Of a DNA stretch of 11,990 nt, positions 6,100 through 11,990 are shown in pieces. The notes under the pieces were generated by a model, which worked only from the letters and a program-made list of their open reading frames with translations, was not told the DNA's origin and did not search any database. Source of the DNA: an uncultured bacterium (GTDB lineage: Bacteria; Planctomycetota; UBA1135; GCA-002686595). Position numbers and translations under genes: made by a program. The DNA is taken from assembly GCA_913058555.1 (NCBI GenBank), contig CAJXRJ010000165.1, forward strand, positions 1 to 11,990, written 5' to 3'. The first letter of the stretch is position 1. Each line of letters begins with the position of its first letter.

Positions 6100-7317
6100 T
6101 TAGGCCTCGGAGGGCAACTTCGTGTTCTTCAAAACGGTCTTGGCGAGCACCAGCTTCTGAACCTCGCTAGTGCCCTCATAAATGCGCAGGGCCCGTGTAT
6201 CGCGGTAGAGCCTCTCCACGACCGACCCCACCCGCACGCCGAGACCGCCGTGGTGCTGGACCGCGCGGTCGCACACCCACGAGGCGTTCTCCGTGGAAAA
6301 GAGCTTCGCCCGCGCGACCTCTGCCGTGGCGTCCAGCCCCCCGTCCACGGCCCGGGCCGCCTCATCGGTCAAGAGCTCGGCGGCGCGGATGCGTGTGTCC
6401 ATCTCGGCCAGGTCAAAGCGCAGGCCCTGGAACGATGAAAGCGGCCGGCCGAACTGCTTGCGCTGCGTCAGGTGCGCGATCGACTCCCCCAGTGCCCGGC
6501 GCGCGAAGCCGTTGGCGGCGGCGGCGACGGTGATCCGGAATCGACTGAGGTTCGCCAGGGCGAGGTCCATGCCGCCCCCGAGGGGCCCCAGCATGTAGCG
6601 CTTGGGGATGCGGACACCGTTGAAGATCACCTCGCCGATGGGGTGCGGCGCCATCACTTCAAAGGGCCGCACGGAGAGGTGTGCTGAGGCGTGGGGTACG
6701 TAGAACATCGTGAGGCCGTCCCGGTCCCCCGGCTCGCCCGACGTACGCGCGAGCACCGTGTAGAAGTCCGCGACGCCAACGTTCGTGATGTAGGTCTTCG
6801 TGCCGTAGATCACGTAGTCGTCCCCATCCGCTGTCGCGTCCGTCGCCACACCGGCCAGGTCAGAACCGGCGCCCGACTCCGTCAGCGCCAAGGCCGGAAT
6901 GAGCTCACCTTCCCCCACTTTCGTGAGCACCTCAACAAGCTCCGGGTCCTTGGATCCAAGGGCAATCGGGAACGACCCCAGCCCCTGCTCCACGAGCGCA
7001 AGGTCCGCCATGGCGTGGCGGTACGCCAGCGCTTGACGCATGGCGGCGAGCGCCCGCACGGACACCGTCTCTGGGCCCGCGAGCAACCCGACGTCCTCCC
7101 CACCAAAGGCCGCAGGGACCGCGTACTTCAGGATCTGGCTCGACTTCAAGTAGTCATGGGCAAGCCGGAAAGACTCGATCTCCCCAAGGCCTGGCTCCGA
7201 GAGTCCCGGCTCCAGGTACATCCCGGCTTGCTCCGCACGGAGCCGCGCGAGACCCACCTGGTTCTCCGCCGCGAGTGGCCCGATCGGCCCTCCTGCGGCC
7301 TCTTCAGCTGGACTCAT
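6100..7317 (-). CDS. Acyl-CoA dehydrogenase
   Basis: This FAD-dependent enzyme makes an alpha,beta double bond in an acyl-CoA and usually passes electrons to electron-transferring flavoprotein. The 405 residues contain all three family domains: the helical N-domain, the beta-domain with ALTESGAGSDLAG (144-156) and KTYITN (174-179), and the C-domain with RKQFGRPLSSFQ (286-297), QHHGGLGV (354-361) and RIYEGTSEVQ (378-387). Glu381 in YEGT is the expected catalytic base. I chose the ATG at 7317, which forms an ATGA overlap with the hydratase stop. The frame stays open upstream to 7662, but that stretch overlaps the hydratase and has no family similarity. An aromatic or alicyclic acyl-CoA substrate is suggested only by the neighbouring ligase. 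No etfAB genes are in the window. Confidence 0.93.
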   Translation of the reverse strand: MSPAEEAAGGPIGPLAAENQVGLARLRAEQAGMYLEPGLSEPGLGEIESFRLAHDYLKSSQILKYAVPAAFGGEDVGLLAGPETVSVRALAAMRQALAYRHAMADLALVEQGLGSFPIALGSKDPELVEVLTKVGEGELIPALALTESGAGSDLAGVATDATADGDDYVIYGTKTYITNVGVADFYTVLARTSGEPGDRDGLTMFYVPHASAHLSVRPFEVMAPHPIGEVIFNGVRIPKRYMLGPLGGGMDLALANLSRFRITVAAAANGFARRALGESIAHLTQRKQFGRPLSSFQGLRFDLAEMDTRIRAAELLTDEAARAVDGGLDATAEVARAKLFSTENASWVCDRAVQHHGGLGVRVGSVVERLYRDTRALRIYEGTSEVQKLVLAKTVLKNTKLPSEA

Positions 7318-8141
7318 CGGTTCGCCCCAAAGTCCTTCTCGCGCTTCTCCACGAAGGCGTCGTAGGCCTCCTTGTAGTCCGGATGCAGCATGCACTCGGC
7401 CTGGACCCAGCCCTCGGCCTGCATGGCATCCCCGAGGGTCATGCTGGCCTCGGCGTTGAGCATGCGCTTGGTGATTGCGAGCCCCATGCCAGGTCCCTTC
7501 GCGAGCTTCTGCGCCATGGCGAGGGCCTCGGCCTCGAGGTCCTCCTCTTCGGTGACGTGGTTGTAGAGTCCAATCTCTGCCGCACGATCCGCGGAGATGA
7601 AATCGCCGGTCATCAAAAGCTCTGACGCGTGGCCGAGCCCGACGATCCGCGGCAGAAGCCACGCCGCCCCCATGTCCGCACCCGAGAGCCCCACCTGGGT
7701 GAAGAGGTACGCGATCTTCGCCTTCTTCGACGCGATGCGAATGTCCGCGGCGGCGGCCATCACGGCCCCAGCTCCGCAGGTCAGCCCGTTCAGCCCCGCA
7801 ACGATCGGCTTCTCCAGGAGCCGCATGTTCTCGATCAGGTCACACGTCATGCGCGTGAACTCCACGAGGCGCCACTCGGGCACATCGAAGAGCCGCCCGA
7901 TGATGTCGAGCACATCCCCGCCGGAGCAAAACGCGCGCCCCGTGCCGATCAAAAGCACGGAGTGCACCGAGCGCCGGTCCCTCAGCGCCTTGAAGGTGTC
8001 ACGCAGCTCGGCGTAGGAATCGAACGTGAGAGCGTTGAGCCGATCGGGCCGATTGAGGCGGATCGTCGCGACACCGCCCTCCTCGGAGTAGTCGAAGTGC
8101 TCGGGCTCGATCTTGTCTTTGGTGATGCTTGTCGCGGCCAT
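7314..8141 (-). CDS. Enoyl-CoA hydratase/isomerase-family protein
   Basis: These 275 residues form a crotonase-superfamily protein that binds an acyl-CoA and stabilises its thioester enolate. The CoA/oxyanion-hole segments are GRAFCSGGDV (68-77) and LNGLTCGAGAV (117-127). The two glutamates of classical enoyl-CoA hydratase are not conserved: the first aligns with Val127 and the second with Phe147. An acid is instead present at Asp156 in GLSGADMGAAWLLPR, near where isomerases such as PaaG carry their catalytic Asp. It is therefore a crotonase of uncertain reaction: hydratase, isomerase or ring hydrolase. The ATG at 8141 follows the RidA-family stop by 28 bp, and no Shine-Dalgarno is visible. 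Its stop overlaps the acyl-CoA dehydrogenase start. Confidence 0.9.
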   Translation of the reverse strand: MAATSITKDKIEPEHFDYSEEGGVATIRLNRPDRLNALTFDSYAELRDTFKALRDRRSVHSVLLIGTGRAFCSGGDVLDIIGRLFDVPEWRLVEFTRMTCDLIENMRLLEKPIVAGLNGLTCGAGAVMAAAADIRIASKKAKIAYLFTQVGLSGADMGAAWLLPRIVGLGHASELLMTGDFISADRAAEIGLYNHVTEEEDLEAEALAMAQKLAKGPGMGLAITKRMLNAEASMTLGDAMQAEGWVQAECMLHPDYKEAYDAFVEKREKDFGANR

Positions 8142-8169
8142 GGGCCGGCCAATTTACCCGATCCAGTCG

Positions 8170-8673
8170 TTAGCCGATCACGGCCGTCGCCTCGATCTCA
8201 ACCATGGCCCCTTCTTCGAGGAGGTCGGCCACCTGGACGAGGGCCATCGCGGGGTAGTGCTTACCGAGCCGAGTGCGCCAGGCTTCGCCAATGGCCCTGG
8301 CGGACTTCAGGTAGGCCTTTTTGTCCGTGACGTAGACGGTCATCCGGACGATCTCCTCGGGATAGCCGCCCGCGTCCTTGACGATCTCCAACACGTTGTC
8401 GAGGGCCTGGACGAACTGCGCCGTCATGTCCCCCTTGCCCACGAGGGCCTGGTCCGCGTCCCAGGCGATCTGACCTGCCACAAAGAGGTGCCGGCCGCCG
8501 CCCTCCACGAGGATGCCGTTTTCATAGCCCTGGGGTTTGCGCCAGCCCTCAGGCCGCACGGCCCAGCGCTTGAGCCGCGTGCGCTCCTCACCGTTGCCGG
8601 TGCCCTTGGGGCTCTTGGGGCCCTGGGCCCCGTCGCGCGTACCACGGACCCGTCGGAAGATCTTCGCGAGCAT
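8170..8673 (-). CDS. RidA (YjgF/UK114)-family protein lacking catalytic Arg
   Basis: RidA proteins are small trimers; archetypes hydrolyse reactive imines and enamines to ketones and ammonia. The domain covers about residues 36-167, from RWAVRPEGWRKPQGY (36-50) through LFVAGQIAWD (63-72) and VRMTVYVTD (109-117) to GAMVEIEATAVIG at the end. The arginine essential in RidA itself (Arg105 in E. coli, within a PARS motif) is replaced: the motif here is PAMA, with Met143. This places it among the Rid subfamilies without imine-deaminase arginine. A 34-residue basic, Gly/Pro/Lys-rich extension precedes the domain. The ATG at 8673 is supported by a TAATG overlap with the SDR stop and by GGGAGG about nine bases upstream, the best ribosome-binding site in the window. 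A role on an enamine or dienol-like CoA intermediate is inference. Confidence 0.88.
   Translation of the reverse strand: MLAKIFRRVRGTRDGAQGPKSPKGTGNGEERTRLKRWAVRPEGWRKPQGYENGILVEGGGRHLFVAGQIAWDADQALVGKGDMTAQFVQALDNVLEIVKDAGGYPEEIVRMTVYVTDKKAYLKSARAIGEAWRTRLGKHYPAMALVQVADLLEEGAMVEIEATAVIG
8617..8631. repeat. 15-bp GC palindrome in the 5' part of the RidA-family gene
   Basis: GGGGCCC-T-GGGCCCC is a perfect inverted repeat about 42 bases inside the gene, in the segment encoding the N-terminal extension. As RNA it would form a six-pair stem with a three-base loop. It lies in locally repetitive DNA and may have no function. Confidence 0.7.
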
Positions 8674-9509
8674 TAGTTACGCCCTCCCGTGGCTGGCACG
8701 GCGATGGCGACGCCCTCGTCGATGGTCTCGGTGCTCCCGCCGGGCATCTCGATCACGACGCCCCCAAGGTCCCCGCGGGCGAGCTCCAGGGCCACTTTCG
8801 CGACCTCTTCCGGCGCCACGATCACGCCGCTTGGGTTCTGCCCGGCCACGAAGGCCCGTAGGTCCTCGTCGGTGCGTCCTGTCTTCTCTTTCATGGATTC
8901 GATGCTGCGATCCGTCAGGGGGGTGTCCACGTAATGGGGACAGATCGTTGAGATTCCGACGCCCTTGGGGGCGCATTCGAGGGCGGCCGAACGGGACCAA
9001 CCGAGCAGCGCGTGCTTGGTCGAAGAGTAGGCCGTCACGTAGGGGTAGCCCTGGAGGGCTGCGGAGGACGCGATCTGCACGACGCGCCCGTGGCCGCGCT
9101 CGATCATGCCCGGTGCGAACAAGTGAAAGAGCCGCAGGGGGCCGTAGAAATTGACCTCCATCATGCGGCGCAAGAGCGGCTGGTTGCTCTGGCTAAGGAC
9201 CGGCGCCGTGTCCGCCACGCCCGCGTTGTTGATCACCCAGTCGATCGGGCCAAACTCCTCAGCCGTCGTTTTCAGGGCCTCGAGGGTGCCTTGGTTCGTC
9301 ACGTCGAGTTCCACGCCCAGGCACTCCGTCCCGGTCGCCGTCGCAAGGCCCCGCCCGAACGCTGCGGCGCGATCGGGATCGCGGCCGGTCGCCAGGACGC
9401 GCACGCCGTTCTCCGCGAAGAGCCGCGCGATCGCGCCGCCGATGCCGCCGGTGGCCCCCGTCACGAGGGCCGTGGGCGTCGCGCTGTCTCTTTGCTCGCT
9501 GGGTGCCAT
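8673..9509 (-). CDS. SDR-family NAD(P)-dependent oxidoreductase
   Basis: This classical short-chain dehydrogenase/reductase has 278 residues in a Rossmann fold. Cofactor motif TGATGGIG lies at 17-24, NNAG at 94-97, and the catalytic tetrad is Asn120, Ser148, Tyr161 and Lys165 in the YSSTK context (161-165). Arg43 after the second beta strand (ATGRDPDR, 40-47) hints at NADP(H) preference. The C-terminus carries PHYVDTPLTD (210-219), the usual substrate-loop region. With the ligase, acyl-CoA dehydrogenase and hydratase-family genes it could serve as the 3-hydroxyacyl-CoA dehydrogenase step (inference); SDR substrates cannot be read from sequence. It is the first gene of the minus-strand run, divergent from the flavin oxidoreductase gene. 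The start is ATG preceded by a pyrimidine-rich tract. An AGGAGG-like motif further upstream is too far away to act on this start. Confidence 0.92.
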   Translation of the reverse strand: MAPSEQRDSATPTALVTGATGGIGGAIARLFAENGVRVLATGRDPDRAAAFGRGLATATGTECLGVELDVTNQGTLEALKTTAEEFGPIDWVINNAGVADTAPVLSQSNQPLLRRMMEVNFYGPLRLFHLFAPGMIERGHGRVVQIASSAALQGYPYVTAYSSTKHALLGWSRSAALECAPKGVGISTICPHYVDTPLTDRSIESMKEKTGRTDEDLRAFVAGQNPSGVIVAPEEVAKVALELARGDLGGVVIEMPGGSTETIDEGVAIAVPATGGRN

Positions 9510-9568
9510 GAAGAAGAGAGTAGCGGATCACGGCGCCTCCCGTTCCCTCCTGATAGCTTGGGCCCACC
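9510..9568. promoter_or_regulatory. Divergent intergenic region, presumed promoters both ways
   Basis: Only 59 bases separate two divergent starts, so promoters for the nine-gene minus-strand run and for the flavin oxidoreductase gene should overlap here or extend into coding sequence. On the + strand TGATAG (9551-9556) is a possible -10 element, which would give a very short or leaderless transcript. No good -35 and no clear operator palindrome are visible. The assignment rests on gene layout. Confidence 0.35.
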
Positions 9569-11035
9569 GTGACCCGCACAGAACCCTACGCCCTCCCCAG
9601 GGCCATCTGGCCCACGGCGGAAGAAGCCGGGCTCAGCCGCCTCTTCAGCCCCGTCCGCGTCGGCGCCTTCACCGCCCGCACCCGCACGTGGGTTCCGGCG
9701 ATGGTTCCCTGGAGATCGACCGAAGAGGGCGACGCCACGCCGGAGGTCATCGACTGGTACGGCCGCTTCGCTGACGGACGCCCGGGTGTGCTCGTGGTGG
9801 AGGCGACGGGGATCCGCGAGGTGCCATCAGGACCGCTGCTACGCATCGGCCACGACCGCTTCGTACCAGGCCTATCGAAGCTGGTCCAAGCCGTCCGCGA
9901 AAGGAGCCACGGGGAGACCCGGCTCCTGATCCAGCTCATCGACTTCCTGCGGATCCGGCGGCGTCCGGAGAAAGAGACGTTTCTTTCGCGTTTCCTGGCC
10001 GTGACCGATCGGCACCGAAGCGCGGTGGGTCTCAGTGGCGACGCTACGGAACACGACGTGCGCGCAGCGCTCGCCGCCCTTCCCCACGATGCCCTGCTCG
10101 AGTCGCTCACGGTCCGCGAAGCCGAAGCCCTTGAGCACGGCGAGCGCGAGCGGGTCTGGGACACCCACCTCCCCCACATCCAGGAGCTCCCGGAGACCCT
10201 GCCGGGCCTCTTTGCCGACGCAGCAGAGCGCGCCATCGCCGCGGGCTTCGACGGGGTCGAGCTGCACTTCGCCCACGCCTACACCATGGCGAGCTTCCTC
10301 TCCGCGCGGAACGTGCGCGACGACGGCTACGGCCAAACGCGCGAAGGCCGCGTGCGCCTGGCCCTCGAGGTTCTTGCGGCGGTTCGCGAACGCGTGGGCC
10401 CCGGGCGCACGGTGGGCTGCCGCATGCTGGCAGATGAAGTCATCGAAGGCGGGACAGGCCTGGACGACGCCGCTTGGTTCGCCTCCGAGTTCACCCGGGC
10501 GGGCATGGACTTCATCTCCGTCAGCAAGGGCGGCAAGTTCGAGGACGCCAAGCAGCCGAAGGTCGGCCAAGCCGCTTACCCCTACACAGGGCCCAGCGGA
10601 CACGAGTGCATGCCCACCGTCCGCATCGACGCCCCCGGCCCCTTCGGCCGCAACCTGCCCCTTTCCCGCGCGATCCGCAACGCGGTCCAGAAGATCAACC
10701 CGATCGTCCCCGTGGTGGGCTGCGGCGGGATCGGCACATTCACGCAATCCGAAGCCGCCCTCGTCGACGGCGACTGCGACATCGTCGCCGCCGCCCGCCA
10801 GTCCCTCGCCGACCCCGACTGGTGGCACAAGATGGCCACCGGCCGCGGCGAGGAGGTGCGCCGTTGCATCTACACGAACTACTGCGAGGGCCTCGACCAG
10901 AAGCACAAAGAGGTCACCTGCCAGCTCTGGGACCGGCCCAAGGGGGGCGAAGGCACGCCCCCGCCCCATTCGGGGCGCCTGCGCTCCATCGACGGCAAGC
11001 GCCAGCTCCTGCCCAACGCCTGGCGCCCGGCCTAG
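9569..11035 (+). CDS. OYE-type NADH:flavin oxidoreductase with insert
   Basis: This is an FMN TIM-barrel enzyme of the Old Yellow Enzyme/2,4-dienoyl-CoA reductase family, which reduces activated C=C bonds with NAD(P)H. The barrel begins around RLFSPVRVGAF (24-34). GFDGVELHFAHAYTMASFLS (226-245) carries the His233/His236 pair, RNVRDDGYG (248-255) is conserved, and VVGCGGIGT (382-390) with VAAARQSLADPDWW (406-419) forms the FMN-phosphate site. The usual QLxHxGR motif is replaced by QLIDFLR (122-128), and the stretch from about 125 to 215 is longer than in typical OYEs. The C-terminus reads CIYTNYC, then C-x11-C (Cys433, Cys439, Cys451), where clustered relatives have CIGCNxxC. At 488 residues it lacks the C-terminal pyridine-nucleotide domain. 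The start is GTG preceded by CCCACC. A neighbour role in reducing a dienoyl-CoA or cyclohexadienoyl-CoA intermediate is inference. Confidence 0.88.
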   Translation: MTRTEPYALPRAIWPTAEEAGLSRLFSPVRVGAFTARTRTWVPAMVPWRSTEEGDATPEVIDWYGRFADGRPGVLVVEATGIREVPSGPLLRIGHDRFVPGLSKLVQAVRERSHGETRLLIQLIDFLRIRRRPEKETFLSRFLAVTDRHRSAVGLSGDATEHDVRAALAALPHDALLESLTVREAEALEHGERERVWDTHLPHIQELPETLPGLFADAAERAIAAGFDGVELHFAHAYTMASFLSARNVRDDGYGQTREGRVRLALEVLAAVRERVGPGRTVGCRMLADEVIEGGTGLDDAAWFASEFTRAGMDFISVSKGGKFEDAKQPKVGQAAYPYTGPSGHECMPTVRIDAPGPFGRNLPLSRAIRNAVQKINPIVPVVGCGGIGTFTQSEAALVDGDCDIVAAARQSLADPDWWHKMATGRGEEVRRCIYTNYCEGLDQKHKEVTCQLWDRPKGGEGTPPPHSGRLRSIDGKRQLLPNAWRPA

Positions 11036-11145
11036 GGTCCCGGCCATGAACTGGGCGGAACCGGACACGGTCCCACACGCGCGAACATCGACAAAAGTGC
11101 GAAGATGGTGACCCCGCAAGGCGCCGCCGCGGTACTGCCCCGTCG
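11036..11145 (+). promoter_or_regulatory. Upstream region of the sigma factor gene
   Basis: This 110-bp gap probably holds the sigma factor promoter. GGAACC at 11057-11062 resembles the -35 element recognised by many ECF sigma factors, which could mean autoregulation, but I find no matching -10 at the expected spacing. A 21-codon frame from 11046 has no ribosome-binding site and is not called. No terminator for the oxidoreductase gene is evident. Confidence 0.25.
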
Positions 11146-11964
11146 ATGGCACACTCCCCCTCACCCCAAGAGACCGGCACCGATTCCCGCACTGATTCAC
11201 GGGCGGTTTCACCGACTGGGCCCCGCTTGGGCTCAAACGTCTTGGAAGCCCAGCTCGAAGCCCACCGGGCTTTCCTCCAGCGGCTCGCGCGGTCGCTGGT
11301 CGGCGACGCTGCCCTGGCGGAAGATCTAGTCCAAGAAACGGCACTCGCGGCCCTCAAGCACGGCCCCCGGCTGGAGCAGAGTCGAGGGTGGCTCGCCCGG
11401 GTCCTGCGGCGAAAGGTGACCCGGCACCGGGAACGCACGGGCCTCAGGGAGAGCCGCCAACGCGCCGCAGCTTCCCCTGAATCCGTGGCCTCCCACGCCG
11501 CCGCCATAGACCGGCGGCTGGACCTCGAACACGTGATCACAGATCGTGTACGCGCCCTCCCCATCGCCCAGGCGCGGGCCATTGGATTGCGGTACGCCGA
11601 GGACATGACGATCCCCGAGATCGCCCGCGCCCTCGACGTCCCCGAGGCCACGATCAAGACCCGCCTGAAGCGCGGGCTCGCGCGTCTTCGCGAGGACATG
11701 GACCGCGCCCACGGAGGCGATGGGAAGCAGTGGCTCAGCGCCCTCGCGCCAATAGTGGGGGTCGAATGGACAGGCGCCGGTCTGAAAGCCGCCGGAGCAA
11801 GCTCGGGCGCAGGCATCTCCACGGCGGTTAGCCTTGCACCCTGGATCGCCGCCTGCCTTCTCGTCATGGGCGCAGGTGTGGCGTTGAAGCTATCAGGGGG
11901 CCGAAAACCGACCTTCCCGGAAACGCCCGTGGAATCACCCGCCATGGCCAAGCTACCCGGGATC
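11146..11964 (+). CDS. ECF-like sigma factor with C-terminal membrane helix, 3'-truncated
   Basis: This is a sigma-70-family factor of ECF architecture (regions 2 and 4 only) that would direct RNA polymerase to stress or envelope promoters. Region 2 covers about 36-102, including AEDLVQETALAAL (58-70) and GWLARVLRRKVTRHRER (81-97). Region 4 covers about 131-185 with the helix-turn-helix MTIPEIARALDVPEATIKTR (154-173). Ordinary ECF factors stop near here; this one continues through a Gly/Ala-rich linker into a hydrophobic helix, about 226-248 (LAPWIAACLLVMGAGVALKL), and a Pro-rich tail. The contig ends at Ile273 with the frame open. The next residues, LSLIHI, and the TGA are adapter, so the true C-terminus is unknown. 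The first 30 residues are Ser/Pro-rich and low in complexity; a TTG at 11239 is an alternative start. No anti-sigma gene is visible. Confidence 0.87.
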
Positions 11965-11990
11965 CTGTCTCTTATACACATCTGACGCTG
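11965..11990 (-). other. Untrimmed Nextera (Tn5) library adapter, right end
   Basis: Positions 11965-11983 are the reverse complement of the 19-bp Tn5 mosaic end, and 11984-11990 continue into the reverse complement of the Nextera read-1 tail. The same read-1-type adapter is on both ends, in opposite orientation. Sequence from 11965 onward is synthetic. It creates a false LSLIHI C-terminus on the + strand and, on the minus strand, a false protein N-terminus MCIRDR. Confidence 0.98.

Noticed and set aside
7318..7662. N-terminal extension of the acyl-CoA dehydrogenase frame by 115 codons
   Set aside because: The extension overlaps the hydratase-family gene, is Arg/Gly-rich and unlike the family. 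The ATG at 7317 gives the normal 405-residue length and an ATGA junction.
11046..11111. 21-codon frame upstream of the sigma factor gene
   Set aside because: No ribosome-binding site and no recognisable peptide; length is within chance expectation.
9872..11344. Open frame of 490 codons on the - strand
   Set aside because: It is antisense to the OYE-type reductase and the start of the sigma factor gene, with no family motifs; a codon-bias shadow.
10914..11981. Open frame of 355 codons on the - strand starting in the right adapter
   Set aside because: Its first residues MCIRDR come from the Tn5 mosaic end, and the rest is antisense to the sigma factor gene.

Overview
This looks like one complete assembled contig, not a slice of a chromosome. 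Both ends are untrimmed Illumina Nextera (Tn5) library adapter: 1-48 and 11965-11990. The biological insert is 49-11964. It is GC-rich and almost fully coding, with no RNA gene, IS element, CRISPR array or phage gene that I can see. The host is an uncultured-type, high-GC Gram-negative-like bacterium. The sigma factor with a built-in membrane segment, the kinase-like protein and the near absence of Shine-Dalgarno motifs make Planctomycetota or a similar phylum my best guess, but this is weak inference. No marker gene fixes the taxon.

Layout. At the left is the 3' part of a family 2 glycosyltransferase (+ strand, 5' end cut off by the adapter). It converges on a long run of nine minus-strand genes that occupy 9509 down to 925. 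In order of transcription these are: SDR oxidoreductase, RidA-family protein, enoyl-CoA hydratase-family protein, acyl-CoA dehydrogenase and thioredoxin-like [2Fe-2S] ferredoxin; then, after a 129-bp gap, a degenerate protein kinase, benzoate-CoA ligase-family enzyme, creatininase-family hydrolase, 4-hydroxybenzoyl-CoA-type thioesterase and methylenetetrahydrofolate reductase (MetF). Five junctions are ATGA, GTGA or TAATG overlaps, so translation is probably coupled. On the + strand, diverging from the SDR gene, come an Old Yellow Enzyme-type flavin oxidoreductase and then an ECF-like sigma factor with a C-terminal membrane helix, cut off by the right-hand adapter.

How the genes may work together. 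An aryl-CoA ligase, acyl-CoA dehydrogenase, hydratase/isomerase, SDR dehydrogenase, OYE-type reductase and thioesterase form a coherent set for degrading an aromatic or alicyclic acid as its CoA thioester. The RidA-family and creatininase-family proteins suggest a nitrogen-bearing substrate. The set recalls the aerobic 2-aminobenzoyl-CoA (anthranilate) route described in Azoarcus, but the characteristic monooxygenase is not in this contig, so the substrate is unproven. The oddest elements are a kinase-fold protein without the usual ATP-binding and catalytic residues heading the ligase operon, an OYE-type enzyme with a decayed three-cysteine cluster motif, a RidA protein without the catalytic arginine, and the membrane-anchored sigma factor.
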